64,000 bases of DNA from Agrocybe praecox (Eukaryota; Basidiomycota; Agaricomycetes; Agaricales; Agrocybaceae), in NCBI GenBank assembly GCA_964017145.1, contig OZ024840.1:434001-498000 (forward strand), given 5' to 3'. Positions 1 to 16,643 of this stretch are shown piece by piece. Position 1 is the first letter of the stretch, and each line of letters starts with the position of its first letter. Position numbers and translations under genes: made by a program. A model generated the notes under the pieces. The model saw only the letters and a program-made list of their open reading frames with translations, was not told the DNA's origin and did no database searches.

Positions 1-1552
1 CACAATCAAGTTTGTTGCTTGGAAGTATCATAGAAGAACTTCCTAGAGGACAGGGAAGTCCGATTTTTACTCATCGGGACGGCGTTATATATGTCGACTG
101 CCGCATGCATGGAGAAGCGTGGAAATGATGACATACGAGAATAATCCACGATATGCCGCATCGGACCAGATCCCAGGAGAATTTTACCGTGGCTAATTTG
201 CCCATTGTTAACCTTAGGGGGGAAATATAACTAAAAAAGGTTCCTGGTTCTTGTTCCATGAAACTGAGGTATTCCAACGTAAGTGAATTACCCCGCAGTA
301 GTTTCCCTTGCCGAACACCCCGATAGCAATTAGATCCACTGGCTCAACTTGGCTGAGCCAACGGATGACACTGAGAAGATGTCGATGGTCTTGTTCTCAA
401 AATGGAAATGTGTGTGTGTGTGTGTGTGGGCGTGTGAGCTACCTCAAGGCTTTGCTTATCACTGATATTATATAGATAAATCCTAATGGTACAAAGCCAA
501 ATACGAGGGTCAAGCCGTATCATTTATGTGTGAGCATTGATTTACATACCTTGATTAATGGCCACTTCTCGGGTGTATTTTTATACTTCGCGTAGGTATA
601 GTATGTCGAGCATATGTAGGTAAGCTGATCGTACCGCCGGTTAAGTACAGAGAAATTTACTAGGCAATGATTGAATATCATTGAATAGCATATATCAAGT
701 TCAAGTCCGACTATTTCCTCGACGAAGCAGCGACAAAATGCTACTAATCAGACAAGCACACAAAAATATAAAGAAGCCTTTATCTTTAGCATACAGCAGC
801 CAACATGTTCGCTAGAGTACACGTTGGCGAATTTATACACTGACATTCCTTCTTTTGAAAGAAATATCTCACGGTAGTCAAAGTGACCCACTCCATATTT
901 ATAGTTGGTAACTTTGGCCCAGTGACCAGTCAACTTAGCGCCAGGCTTCCTACATAGGGCGTTACCCCCATGTCTCATCCCTCCGTTAAACTAGCTGGAC
1001 CGTTTCAGGCGCTGATAGCCGAAATCCGTCAAATTTTTTGACATGAACGTGATGAATTACCGAAGCCCGTGACGAACCTTGGAGTCTGTACATCATGGAA
1101 TGATCTTTTCTCTTGCAAGTTGCAACGGGATCATCTGTGTAGAATCATTACCAGGAAATTATTTTGGTGTCCAGAGTAAAAGGATTTGCAAAGAAGATGA
1201 TTGACACAATCAGATCACGGACTCCGGAGCCTACTGTTACTATGTGCTCTCGGCATCTCGGCGAGCGATCGTTAAGCGCCGAAACCCCGGGTACAACGGC
1301 CTTGGCGATGCATTACAATCCATTAAAAGGTCATGATTTTTGATGAGTTTACCACTGGCGAACTGATTGAGTAGGCCGCCCGCCCAATTTCCCGCTGAAT
1401 GCGGATTACCGGGCTATACTACACGATAGAGTATTTTTATTATATACAGATATCCTAGGGGCAGTGTCAGGCACCAATGGCCCGAATTCAGGGCTTCAAC
1501 CACTTGACGAAAGACTGCTCTTCCTTTCGTACTTTCACCTAGCTTCCCATCC
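1..1552. other. Left-end non-coding stretch
   Basis: I find no convincing gene here. It holds a short TG dinucleotide run near 409-428. A 76-codon minus-strand ORF at 748-978 looks protein-like in composition but matches nothing I recognise and has no supporting exons. An AT-rich patch near 1430-1450 could be the core promoter of the membrane-protein gene that follows. Confidence 0.4.
409..428. repeat. (TG)10 microsatellite
   Basis: Ten uninterrupted TG units are followed by further GTGTG-rich sequence. It is a simple-sequence repeat in a non-coding stretch. Confidence 0.9.
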
Positions 1553-3119
1553 ATGGTCCAACTCGAGTGCGATATCGCAGCGCAAAACTGCGCTTCGTTG
1601 TTCTCGCGAACGACTAGTCTCATCAAGTTACCGTATGGAGCAGGAAGCTGCGCTAGGGATGCGAGGTTGCCTGGAAATGTAGGGCGTTGTGGTTTTCCAG
1701 GTGCTGCCTGCGTCACTGACGCACAGGGAAACGACAACTGTGCCTATGGAGGTGATAGCACAAGTACGTCGCTACGTTTATGATAAATGGCTGGTACATC
1801 CGCTGACGAAGGTCTTCAGAACCAAACTACAAACCTTTGTGCCAGAAAGGTATATGTGGAGGGTAAGCTTTTTCTTATGGAGTATGAGAAATAATAAGGC
1901 TAATGTACAACACTACTTCTATAGAGGAATTGGTGCAGTCTGCACCAATGGTGATTTCGACTGCAACTGTATGTTTTTTCCAACCCATGAAGCGTAGAAG
2001 GTTGATGTTTTTTTTTTGCAGGGGGGTACTACTGTAACGCTACTGCACCCAATCCGGGTGTCTGCGGTGGACAAGGCTCTTTTGTCTCAGACCAGGGCGA
2101 CGGTGGTGATTTTGCGGCGGATTATTGCTTGAGTGGTTAGTACTACGACTGGCACCGCCGTGCGCACGCGTTTGTTTGTTACTTATGTGCCTGTTACTCT
2201 GACAGGCAAAGCATCTTTGGCATCTAACGGGTTCTGGTATTGCGTCGGAGGTCAATTTCTGGCGTCCATTCCTTCAGGTCCCTCTTCCTCCTCGACGCCA
2301 CTTCCATCATCTCCGAGTCGTTCGAGTTCTATAATTATTCCTATTTCCTCAGGAAATGACATCTCATCAGCGTCCCAGAATCCCCCAATCAGCACAAGTT
2401 CAAAGGTCAATGGTGCTCAAAGCACGGATGCTTCAGCAATCTCTGCTCCCGGTTCTCCTCCACTTTCTGGGTCCTCGTCGTCCTCGACTGGTTCTAACAC
2501 AGCTACCGATTCTCAAGCGACTGACTTGTCGAGCAACACGAATAACTCAGGTGGTGATAATGTCGCAGGCGCACACACAAGCTCCAACTCCAAAACACCA
2601 ATCATAGCCGGAGTTTGTGCAGCAGTTGGCATAGTCCTTGTCGCACTACTTGCCTTCCTTGTGTGGAGGCATTTCCGCAAGCAGAAAAAGGCAAGAATGG
2701 CTGTCGAAGACATATCATACCCTGTCCCTGCTCATCCCAGTGGATTCTCCGATATGTCGCAACAGCCCCCAGCGTCATTCGCCACGACGTCAGGGCCTGC
2801 CAGTATTCCTGCTGCTACAAGCTCTTTCGGGTATTTACCCGAGATTCAAAACGAAGGTGGAGCTGCTGGGCAAAACACAGGGTCCACCTATCCATCAGGA
2901 TATCACCCAGTCGCGCCGTCTTCTCCTCATTACAATTTCCCTGCTACTGCTAGCAACCCATCTCTTCCCCAGGATCCATTTATGAATCCGCCTGCGGAAA
3001 TTGCGTACCGGGGAACTGGACCCTCGAGCGGAAATCTTGATGCTACAGAACGCCATCTGTTGGCTGTCAGGGAAGAAGCAGAACGGCATTTGAGGGAGTA
3101 CAACCAGCGTGGTCATTGA
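1553..3119 (+). CDS. Cys-rich ectodomain, Ser/Thr-rich, single-pass membrane protein
   Basis: A predicted membrane-anchored surface protein of unknown function. I assemble five exons that keep phase: about 1553-1763, 1820-1862, 1925-1968, 2022-2135 and 2206-3119, giving about 440 residues. The first part is rich in Cys and Gly, with motifs such as GRCGFPGAACVTD, AVCTNGDFDCN and GYYCNATAPNPGVCGG. It resembles small disulphide-bonded fungal ectodomains. A long Ser/Thr/Pro-rich stalk follows, then one hydrophobic helix (IIAGVCAAVGIVLVALLAF) flanked by WRHFRKQKKAR as a positive stop-transfer signal. The cytoplasmic tail is Pro/Ser/Tyr-rich and ends in a charged segment. The order ectodomain, stalk, helix, tail is like fungal wall-stress sensors, but I cannot assign a named family. 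The 5' end is uncertain. No signal peptide precedes the ATG at 1553, and a good acceptor lies at about 1542, so an upstream first exon may be missing. Confidence 0.7.
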
Positions 3120-3277
3120 TAGAGAATTACTATGATATTTCTTCCCGATCGTCTTATTTACGCCTCGTCACGATGTATCTTCAAAAAATTCTATCAATAC
3201 AGGTTCTTGTCTCCTCCAAATAGTGTATGCCATTGTATGTATATACCCACGAATACTATATATCCATTATATCAGCA

Positions 3278-7441
<4,164 letters not shown>

Positions 7442-8287
7442 ATGGGTACCAGACGCGCTCCACCACATACGAACATAGAGGCGCCTCCATCTGCAGCGCC
7501 TTCTTCTTCATCCTCATTGGCAGCTTCGTCCTCATCCACTCTTGCTGCCGTCGCGACTCATAGCAGTTCGCCACCCCCACTGTCAAAGCCTATAGCCATT
7601 CCATCTGAAACTACACCACTTCTCAAAGCCCACCGTGACGACTTGCAAATATCCCAGCGGATGCTGCAAGCTCTCGATATCGAAGACGTTCCTCGTCCTC
7701 TGACGGCCGTATGTACTCGGCCCATACCTAACTCATACTGGGCTACGCCACTGCTTCTCGCATGCGAATATCCATGGACGCCCAAAAACCCAAACAAACC
7801 CAAACTCGACGCCCTCCTACGAGCGGGGGTGCGCACCTTCATCGACCTCACAGAATCCGGCGAGCTGTTGCCCTACAGCAGTATACTCAGCCAACGGTGT
7901 GCATTGCTGGGTATCGACGCTTCGAGTATCGAGTATCATAGGTTCGCAATCCGTGACAGATGTCTTCCGGAAAGTCTGGAGCATATGTACCGCGTCTTGG
8001 ATACTTTACGGGATAACCAAGCACGAGGGCGGATTAGTGCTGTCCATTGCCGTGGGGGTATAGGACGGACGGGCATGGTGATTGGGTGTTGGCTAGTAGA
8101 AAGTGGAGTCGCGAAGGACGGTCGACAGGCTCTTGCAATCATCGCCAGGGAGTGGAAATCTGTGGAAAAGTGTAAAAGATACCCGCATAGTCCGGAGACA
8201 GGCCCACAATTTGAGTTTGTGGCAAAGTTCCATCCTTCTCCGAAGATTAAGGAGGGATGCTTGCAGCTGGACCTCTCTCTTGCTTGA
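7442..8287 (+). CDS. Dual-specificity / protein tyrosine phosphatase-like protein
   Basis: A predicted Cys-dependent phosphatase of about 281 residues, encoded in one uninterrupted exon. The signature loop VHCRGGIGRTG, near two thirds of the length, fits HCx5R(S/T). It contains the nucleophilic Cys and the phosphate-binding Arg. Upstream, ALLRAGVRTFIDLTESGEL is the usual strand-helix preceding the general acid region, and IEYHRFAIRDRCLPE supplies a candidate general-acid Asp. The first ~70 residues are rich in Ser/Ala/Pro and are probably disordered. I take the ATG at 7442 because the longer ORF upstream begins without an ATG. Substrate (phosphoprotein or small phosphorylated molecule) cannot be told from sequence. 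The nearest well-known folds are Cdc14-like and atypical dual-specificity phosphatases. It is convergent with nothing close, and a pyrimidine-rich 3' region follows. Confidence 0.88.
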   Translation: MGTRRAPPHTNIEAPPSAAPSSSSSLAASSSSTLAAVATHSSSPPPLSKPIAIPSETTPLLKAHRDDLQISQRMLQALDIEDVPRPLTAVCTRPIPNSYWATPLLLACEYPWTPKNPNKPKLDALLRAGVRTFIDLTESGELLPYSSILSQRCALLGIDASSIEYHRFAIRDRCLPESLEHMYRVLDTLRDNQARGRISAVHCRGGIGRTGMVIGCWLVESGVAKDGRQALAIIAREWKSVEKCKRYPHSPETGPQFEFVAKFHPSPKIKEGCLQLDLSLA

Positions 8288-9852
8288 TGTCTGTCCACGC
8301 GCTGTACGGGGGTGGCAACCCAGCCACCATCTAATGACGAAATCATGACGATTGTCATTTTCGTCATTTACCCTCGTCTTGGGATTTGGAAATTATTCTA
8401 ATCCCCTTTCCGTTCCAAAAAATCCTCCCAACGGCCCTTCTCTTCGCTGCCGCATTCCAAACACACTTGACCAATAACATGCATGCCGATACTTCGTGTT
8501 TTACCGCACGACAAATGACTACGAACCCTCAACGACCACAACAGCATTTTTCTTTTCATCTATCTCTATCATGCATACATACATATATACATCGACCAAC
8601 GAATCCCCAACAGTAGCGGATTCAGCGTCCATCGATGATTAACATCCTTCTTGCATCGACGTCGAGATTTTTTGGATCAGGATCCAATTCTTCGTGCGCG
8701 TTCTCTCTCTTTCTTCTCTGTGTAGTCTTTTATTTCCTTTATTTTCCTCCTACTATCATCATCATCGCTTTTTGGGTTTGCAAGGACGCGTTGACGAGGA
8801 AGTATTCGTACTTTTGCATAATTCACTAGTTATGTTATCATACTACAATACATCACCATCAAGGACGTCAATTTCCCTAGGGAATTTTCCCCCCTTCTCT
8901 TCCCTTTTCTTTCTATTTCTTTTCTCTTTCTTTCCATCTGTCCCATCTTTTCCTTCCCTTACATAGTTCTTCTTTCATGCATTGCTTTCGTCCACCATCA
9001 TCATCATGCGCCGTTCCATGGCATTTACCATCCACATAGAGAGAGCTCTGACAAATGTAGCATCTAAACGACTCTTACGTGTCTTGTATCTTAGTATACA
9101 GCATCATGACCTTTTTTTATGTTACACTACATTTTTGTATCATATCACCGTACCTACCCATCGCGATGTTTTACGATTAATTGTCTATTACAATTTTCTT
9201 GCTCTTTTTCCTTCTTAATTTCTTGATGTCAAATTATTTTTTAACCAAATTCAAATGACCATCGAATATCGAAACAGATCGAAACCCGAGTCCTGACATC
9301 GACAGTTGGGGGTTCGCGGCGAAAATAAAAATATTACGAACCAAGCGTCAGCAGCTGGGTAACTGGGTTCAACAAGGCTAAATTATTGTACCCGTACCTT
9401 AATGTGGCGGATGCAATCTGTCTTGAAATTGGTACGTGCAGAAAATGGATGCCAAATTAGGAGATTCTGCAAATTGACCAATTGGATTTGGAAGAGTCCG
9501 CAGGAGGAACATATGTACATACACGGCGAGAAAAAAAAGATATACGGAAATCTGCGCTCGATGTCAATGATAAACCCAAGGATGGTCCGAAGTTACTTGT
9601 GGCAATTCATTGGTCACTGCGAAGCCCAATATGACTGGTGGCGGTTTGCGACGTGAAGAAGACTGTATATTGCGGCAGAACTGTTCAAACGTTTATGGCG
9701 TGTCCCACATGGAGGGTCAAAGGTAGAGATATATGGAAAACATTTTAAACTGAACAGGCTAAAAGGATATAGAGTATCATGTCCGTGGTTTACAAAAGGG
9801 AGAAAAAGGAAATAGAAAGAACGAAGGTGTGTTCATAGAGATTTTGTCTATA
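8288..9852. other. Pyrimidine-rich 3' region and intergenic DNA
   Basis: Long T/C-rich tracts between about 8560 and 8970 probably belong to the 3' untranslated region and terminator of the phosphatase gene. The rest, to 9852, holds no recognisable gene. Confidence 0.4.
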
Positions 9853-11647
9853 TCATTCAAAAGTGGAGTTTAGAAATTGGAGCAGATCCTCCCTATTCTT
9901 GTCTCTTTCATGATCGCCTTTATCTTTCTTAACCTTGAGCTTGATCTGGACATAAGCAGTAAATAATAGTCAGTGATCTCATTAATACGACGAGAACAGA
10001 GAAAAGGAAATCATCCGAAAATCGATAGGAAGAACGTAGGTGAGGTTAATAATAAAGAATGACAGACCTTTTTTCCGGTTAGCACACTGCGCCGTTCGTC
10101 CTCTTTATCTTTTCTCTTCTTTTTATTTTTCTCCTGTTCTTTGTCTTTTCGCTTTCTCTTTTGACGGTCCCTTTCTCTGGAACTCGAGCGGTCGCGATGT
10201 TTCCTCTTCCGCTTGTCTTGACCATCTTTGCTCCTGTGGGGATCTTTGCTATAACTGCGGCTGCGACTATGTCGCCGGTGCCGGCGCCTACTTGGCGAAT
10301 GAGAGCCTGATCGTGACGCAGATCCGGAATGGTGTCTATGCGAGCGGTGTCGCGAATGAGACCCATGGCGTGTTGTACTGGGTGAAGATGAAGTGCTAGA
10401 TCGTGAGGAACGGGAACGGGAAGATTTCCTGGAAACAGAACGTCCTCTCATATCGTTTTTCTTGCGATATTCCTCATCGTGTCGCCGATGATGTTCGCGA
10501 GATTGACCGTGTTCGCTACGTGAATAAGAACGAGACTTGCTCCCAGAGACGTCTCCATTCTGAGGATGTAAATTTCGTTCTTCAGTTCCTGCAGTTTTAA
10601 TTTTAGAGTCAGGACGTTGGTTGGGGTCCCGCAATTGCTGTTCCTCGACCTATTAAAGGGATGTGCACAAAGAATGGTGGGAGCGACGTGACATAGTATA
10701 CCTTGGAAGGTCAGGGTATTTTCTGCTATAAACTGACTGGACACGTACAATCCTCAAGTCGTTGGCATTATCTTCACAGCGAGAGTGAGACCTATGGTCA
10801 GGGTCGTGCACTCTGCGTTCTTTGCGTTTATCTTCCGGCCGTCGGTGTGCGGAAGATTCCTGATAGGACGGACGGTAGCAACGTAAGGAAAGCATGTAGC
10901 TGAGAAAATGTATCCATATATTCACCTTGTCGCCACTCCTAGATACATGCAACTTGGAATCTTGAGCCCTCCTAGAGTAATGAGCATCACCAGAGCTTCC
11001 GCGTTCTTCGTATGAATCATTAAGCTCGTGTGAGTGCGAGGAACGACTCGGTCGGCCGCTCGAGTCTCCACCATGCCCACGACCTTCTTCGACAGACATT
11101 TTGTCGTGATAATGATGGCGGATAGTTCCTGAACGGCGACTTATGTCTGGTGAGTCTTCCTATAGATAACCAAGCTGGAGATTAGTTATATTTGCAAAAT
11201 TAAATTGTTCACGATACCAGTACCTTCTGATCCTTCTCTGAACGAGAAGAATGGACGCTATGATGCTTGTGTGTGTTTGCATACGATTTGTCCTCACGAG
11301 AAACTCGAGAAGAACGATCTTCGCGGTCCTTTCGCCTATCGTTCGCATGGTAATCTTCCTTGTGGCGATTTTTATGATCTTCGCCGTCATAATTGGGTAC
11401 GGGGTTTTCTAGATGTTTGCACTCGGCCTCTATGTTATCCAGTTATTTATATTGGAGTTTGAAGGCAGGATACGGAAACAGGGTGGCATGTACACCCAAA
11501 TCATCAATTTGAAATGGTCGCATTTTTAATGTAGTTCAAAAATGTGCATGAGGCTAAGAATGAGATTCAGGAGTTGCCAAAGATATACTTATACTTACCA
11601 GAGCACCCATGATGGTTTTTCGTGGTGTGGCTGCCTCGTTCCTCCAT
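9853..11647 (-). CDS. Arg/Ser-rich (RS-domain) nuclear-type protein
   Basis: A highly charged protein rich in RS, SR, RH, KD and KR dipeptides, of the kind that shuttles in nuclear speckles and binds splicing factors. Function is inferred from composition only. Exons joined in phase: the ATG at 11647 gives MEERGSHTTKNHHGCS, then an intron from 11598 to 11430, then a charged exon starting EAECKHLENPVPNYDGED. Further exons follow through about 11090, 10850 and 10640. The long RS block is SRSRSSRSSTSSSPSTTRHG and neighbours, followed by basic KRKRKDKEQEKNKKKRKDK. The last exon, around 9940-9853, encodes IKLKVKKDKGDHERDKNR and ends LLQFLNSTFE. That acidic-to-hydrophobic C-terminus is the only part that looks like a folded or docking motif. 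No RNA-recognition motif is visible. Total about 400 residues. Confidence 0.72.
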
Positions 11648-12458
11648 TTTGCGGTGGTCGCGTGTTGGTAAGTTGCAATGATTTCGTCTGGTTTCTCAGG
11701 ATGACATAATGGCTCGCATTTGATCGGAGCCTAAATTAGCGGCATCTAGCGGCATCCTGGCCCTGAAAGTATAACGACCCCTTCTGTGAACACTGAAGCT
11801 TACAACAAAATCTTCGAAAACTGTGAGAGAAATACGCCACTACTTTCTGCAAATTCTAACCCATCAATGCATAGATGTTGCCGATGCTCATGCGAGTCTT
11901 TCAGGCTCCTTGAATCTCGACATAATACTATAATTTGAACCCTCAATTTCTCGCATTTGATATGTAGACATAACTGTGCGACGCTTGCGCACAGCGAAAA
12001 GCGACGTCTGATACTTCGCTTAAATTCAGGCCGTTCTTAGTCCAGATGCGCGTCCGATGGGCAAGGACGAGGATAGCCAGAAAAGCTATCCATATATGGC
12101 AATGGAGGTGAGACCTTCCCTATGGTCCCGTCGGAACTGAAATAATTCAGCAAGGAGACTTTGACTCAATTATGCAAGTTTCGCGTAAATACCCCGCATA
12201 CCGACCAAAATGCACTGGAAATAAGCCTTTTATGCCTGTAATTGAGTGTCCTCCTTTGGGCATTTTCACCCAGGGGCTCGAAACAGCCGGAGCTTCTTCC
12301 CCACAGGGTTTACAAGAAAACATAGATCGAACATGACGTTCACCTCCGGAGACAAGTTCCAAATCACAGATCCTGGACGCGTGACTTGTCCTCTTCATAC
12401 ATAAATCCACTTGGAATTTACGGATCCTGGACCACCTCTGAAGTTGGTTTCTACGAAC
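11648..12458. other. Divergent intergenic region
   Basis: This lies between the start of the RS-rich gene (-) and the start of the P450 gene (+), so it should contain both promoters. I see no gene and no clear repeat in it. Confidence 0.45.
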
Positions 12459-14634
12459 ATGTCGACAGCTATTCTACGACTGACTGAGATTGTTCTCCAG
12501 CCACAGAGTATTGCGGCGATCACTCTGTGCCTGACCCTCCTGGCGGTTATTCATCAGCATTTGACTCGCGCATCGAAGCTACCTCTACCACCCGGACCTC
12601 CAGGAAACCTCATCTTTGGAAACACGATTCCCAAATCATTGTATGGACCTTTTCTTGGAGCTTACAACCTTTCTGTCGTGTCTCATATTCAGTTTACAGC
12701 GCCTACCGGCATTTTGAGAAATGGACGCAGGAATACGGGCCCGTCTTTAGCCTCCGACAAGGCCTCAACACTGTTATTGTCATTGGGCGCCTCCAGGCTG
12801 CGATTGACATCATGGAGAAGGAAGGAGCATTCACAGTCGACAGACCCCACAATATCTCTGCAGGAGAAGTTCTCTCGGGTGGGATGCGTATGCTTCTTAC
12901 CCCAGCCGGGGAACGCTTCAAGAAGATGCGACGGTACGTCACTTTTAATTAAATCTCTCTGCAGGATCTCATACGGTTTATGATTGCAGTGCACTGCATG
13001 CCCATTTACAACCCAAGATTGTTTCTAACTACAGTCCAACTCTCATGCGGAACGCTAAACAGCATATTCTTGACATCCTCGACAGTCCTGAAAGGCACCA
13101 GGACCACGCCAAAAGGTCCGTGATACTTTCATCCTTTCATGCCAAGTACTCATCCCACTGGCTTACAGGTACTCCGCATCCGTGGTTATGGCTCTCGCAT
13201 ACGGAAAGAACCCCAAGTCGTACGAGGACCCGGACGTTCAAGCAGTCAATCGATGCCTGACCAGATTGGGCAACACACTTCGCCCAGGCGTGTGGAAAGT
13301 GGAAGCATATCCGATTTTGAGGTGAGAAATCTTTTCTACTTTTGTGTCCATTTTAGACTGATACACGCTCAGGTACATCCCTGGATATCTTAAAGAGCTG
13401 CAAGACGGACATGCGGAGGAACTTGCTCTTTTCAAAAGTCAGTTGAATGATGTGAGAAAGAAAAAGGTGAGGTCTATTTGCCAATTGCGGGTTATGGATT
13501 AGCGGACGTATGTCTGTCATTGTCATCGCACGGAGTTGCGGTTAGGAATTCGAGCTTACATGATTCTTTCTTTCTTTTCTCATGCAGGAACGCGGCGAAG
13601 AAATCCCACAGTCTTTTGGAAAATATCTTATTGAACGACAGAGCGAACTGGAGCTTTCGGACGACGAAACTGCGTATTTAGCTGGAAGCATGTTTGGCGC
13701 AGGCTCAGACACTACCGCGTCGGCTATCAGCATCGGGGTCATGGCTGCTGCTTGCTATCCAAAGGCGCAAGCTAAAATTCAGGAAGAGCTGGACGCCGTT
13801 ATCGGTCGCGGAAGAGGTAAGTTCCTATCGCGAATACGAAACCTGCTGCGGCGTTCTCAATATTATCATCTTCCTTACTTTTTATAGCACCAACATTCGC
13901 GGATCAAGAATTGCTTCCTCAGACAATGGCATTCGTGTTAGAAACATACAGATGGAGACCTGTCAGCGCAGGAGGTTCGAATTCGATTACTATCTGCCAT
14001 AGAATTGACATCTTACGTACTCCTTTTCTCTAGGTTTCGCCCATAAAGCTACGAAGGATATTATCTGGGTGTGTTGTGCTGTTTTTCGTTTCGTGATTTC
14101 GTATCTCATTTCTATGCCGCAGAATAACTATATAATCCCTAAAGGCGCTAGCATCTTCGGAAACGTCTGGTCGGTTGGTCGAGATCCTGCTTTTTTCCCG
14201 GATCCGGAGAAATTCAACCCGCAAAGATGGCTTACGGATGAAGGGAAAATCAAGGAGGATTTGAGGTCTTACACATTTGGGTTTGGTAGACGGTGAGACA
14301 TCTTGGAAGGTTCTTTACCTGCGGATTTCTCAATCCATTTCTTTCTCTAGGGTATGCCCGGGCCAACATATGGCTACTGCGTAAGTTCCCAGACAATTGC
14401 ACGCGAGACCCATCACTGATTTGTTTTTTCTGGACATTCAGTTCCGTCTTCATCAACACTGCACTCATTCAATGGGCTTTCAACGTCAAAGCTGATCCTT
14501 CTTCTCCAATCGATGAGTGGGCTTTCACGCAATCTGCAAATACCCATCCTCTTCCCTTCAAAGTTTTCTTCGAACCCCGCGTGTCGAAATCATCAGAGGG
14601 CGTTAAAGATCTCTTAGAAGACTACGGACTATAA
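12459..14634 (+). CDS. Cytochrome P450 monooxygenase
   Basis: A microsomal class II P450, expected to hydroxylate a small hydrophobic substrate using electrons from a CPR reductase. Eleven exons are joined in phase, giving about 510 residues. Residues ~1-30 form a hydrophobic anchor, followed by the Pro hinge KLPLPPGPPGN. The I-helix oxygen-activation motif is FGAGSDTTAS. The K-helix ExxR is in LETYRWRP. The PERF-like segment is FPDPEKFNPQRWL. The haem loop FGFGRR-VCPGQHMA, split by an intron, contains the Cys ligand. All hallmark motifs are intact, so it should be functional. The ATG at 12459 is chosen because it directly precedes the membrane anchor; the ORF can be read upstream only without an ATG. 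The CYP family and substrate are unknown. No co-clustered biosynthetic genes are seen on either side, so a role in detoxification or isolated secondary metabolism is equally possible. Confidence 0.93.
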
Positions 14635-15303
14635 GGCCATTAATGGGCTTGGCGTCTAGTCTTGCATTATGAAAATTTCCTGTCTGCAATGGTTTCTGGA
14701 CTTTGCAACAAATCATGACATGTACCATGGGTAATATTCCATTTGGCTTCACGCATTGAAACGTCTATTTTATACCGACCTATGACCCACGCTCATCCTC
14801 ATGTATCCATACTACCATTTACTTATCATCCCTCAATTTAACAATGTAATATATATATTCCTTCAATCTAACTTCGCAACTTTATGAAACAAATTATTTT
14901 TGTTTTGATTCTCGACACTTGTGTCCTGCAATCTACCTTGAACCGACAAGAAAAATAAATATTTTGCGTTATGGATGATGTTTTGCTATATGCTACGGTC
15001 TTGGTAGGAATGACGAAAGCGCATATATCCACACTTTAAACATTTATTCCATATTCACTATCGTACACTCAATTCTGCCGAACCAGAATTTGATAAGGTG
15101 CATAGGGAAGTTGGTACGAACATATAGAACTACAGACATAAACCACGACAACACAATCACCTACATAGTATCAATGTCAAAAGAAACGGGGTATACTGCT
15201 CATAACTCGACTACAACGACATAAAAAACATCCAGGACCAGTCCAGCCAATCCTGGACGAGCTCAGAGCCAACTAGACTAATTATCCCGGTTTAAAAGCA
15301 TGT
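14635..15303. other. Convergent 3' intergenic region
   Basis: This AT-rich stretch lies between two converging genes (P450 and the membrane protein). It probably holds only 3' untranslated sequence and polyadenylation signals. No gene is seen. Confidence 0.5.
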
Positions 15304-16643
15304 TTAATACGGTCGGTTAGGCATGCCACGGCCATAATCGTTGTTGTAGGCGTTCATGAGCTGAGAAGGGGATAAATATGCGCCGGTGGGGTATCCTTGG
15401 GTCTGTCCCTGTCCATATGCATTCCTAGTTTCATAACCACCATAAGGGTCCTCTTCTTCCGACGGCGCGAACGTGTAGGCAGATTGGGCCGGTGCAGGGC
15501 TGGCGTAGGCAGGGTTGTTGTACATATTTGGGTTACCTGCTGAGGTGGGGGAAGGAGCATACCCACCTGGGTAACGTGGTTGAGCGTAGCCGTAACTTTG
15601 AGTCTGGGGAAGACTGGCTTGAGACATGGTTTGCTGGATGCGAACCGGTGGTGCAGCAGGTGACGATTGCGTGTTGGCAAATGGCTCGATAGATGCAGAT
15701 GAACTTGCAGCAGCAGCAGCCGCACCAGGTGTCCAGACTAAAAGTTCGTTGTCAGACTTTTGGTATAAATTTAGAAAGGAAGATAAGGGTGTATACCATG
15801 TCCGTCAGACTTGTAGTCAAGATATTCATTGCGCCTCCTGCGCTCCTGTTTGCGGCGGTAAAATATGACTACAAACACGATCAATGCCAGAGCAATTATA
15901 GCTCCTATGATCCCGCCAGCAATGGCTCCTGCATTGGAACTCTTGGTTGCACTTGTACTCCCAACATTTTCATCCTTGGCGGAATCAGAAGATTTTGCAT
16001 CAATTGACGACGTCGTACTGAAAATGGTCGAGCTTGAGGTTGTAAAAATTGGGGTCGGACTAGGAGTGCTTAAGATGGTCGTCGAAGATAGGCTAGAAGT
16101 GGTTGAAGAAATAAGGGAGGTCGTGGATGAAAGAACGCTCGTGCTACTCGCAGATGAAAGTGCGGAAGAAGACGAAGACGGAATAGTCGGGACTGTATCC
16201 ATAGTCACTTGCATGAAATCCAAGAAGAATGAGGCAGAGGCGAGAGCATGTGTGATCACTAAAGTGTGTTGACCAGAAGGCAAAACCGGAGACTGGAAGA
16301 ATAATTGACTGTATTCGGCCTTAGCAGCCGGTGTTGCTGTGAATGTTACAGGTGCGCCTCCATCGATGATGTACGAGGTTACAGGGGGCAATAGCAGTCT
16401 ATCTCTGGCGGCAACAGTACCGTACACTCCAATGCTAGTGCCTATGAGTTGAGCTCAATGTGATTACCCCAGACGTAAAATACTCGTAGGTGACGCACCT
16501 TGGAAGGTCACTCGAGCGCTTGTCCCTGCTGCGCGAGTAAAACTCGTAGTACTGTTATACTCCAACTTCGAACCTTCTCGACCCCAACCAAGAGAATAAA
16601 CGATTGATGGGTCAGTATCATCCAGCGTTAAAATAGCGGACAT
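15304..16643 (-). CDS. Ser/Thr-rich single-pass membrane protein
   Basis: An Agaricomycete-type membrane protein of unknown function, three exons. Exon 1, from the ATG at 16643, begins MSAILTLDDTDPSIVYSLGW and contains EYNSTTSFT and ARVTFQG. Exon 2 continues GTSIGVYGTVAARD, a beta-rich ectodomain resembling a carbohydrate-binding or jelly-roll fold. A Ser/Thr stalk follows and then one strong helix (GAIAGGIIGAIIALALIVFV) with FYRRKQERRRR as stop-transfer. The last exon, about 15740-15304, is a Pro/Gln/Tyr/Gly-rich tail with several YG and PY pairs and ends MPNRPY. About 420 residues. There is no obvious cleavable signal peptide, which I have seen as usual in this family. The layout parallels the protein at 1.5-3.1 kb, but the ectodomains are unrelated by eye. 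Confidence 0.82.

Noticed and set aside
748..978. Minus-strand 76-codon ORF with ATG
   Set aside because: Composition is plausible, but there is no family match, no neighbouring exons and no clear context.
7936..8367. 143-codon minus-strand ORF
   Set aside because: It is antisense to the phosphatase catalytic region, which has a clear HCx5R motif on the other strand.
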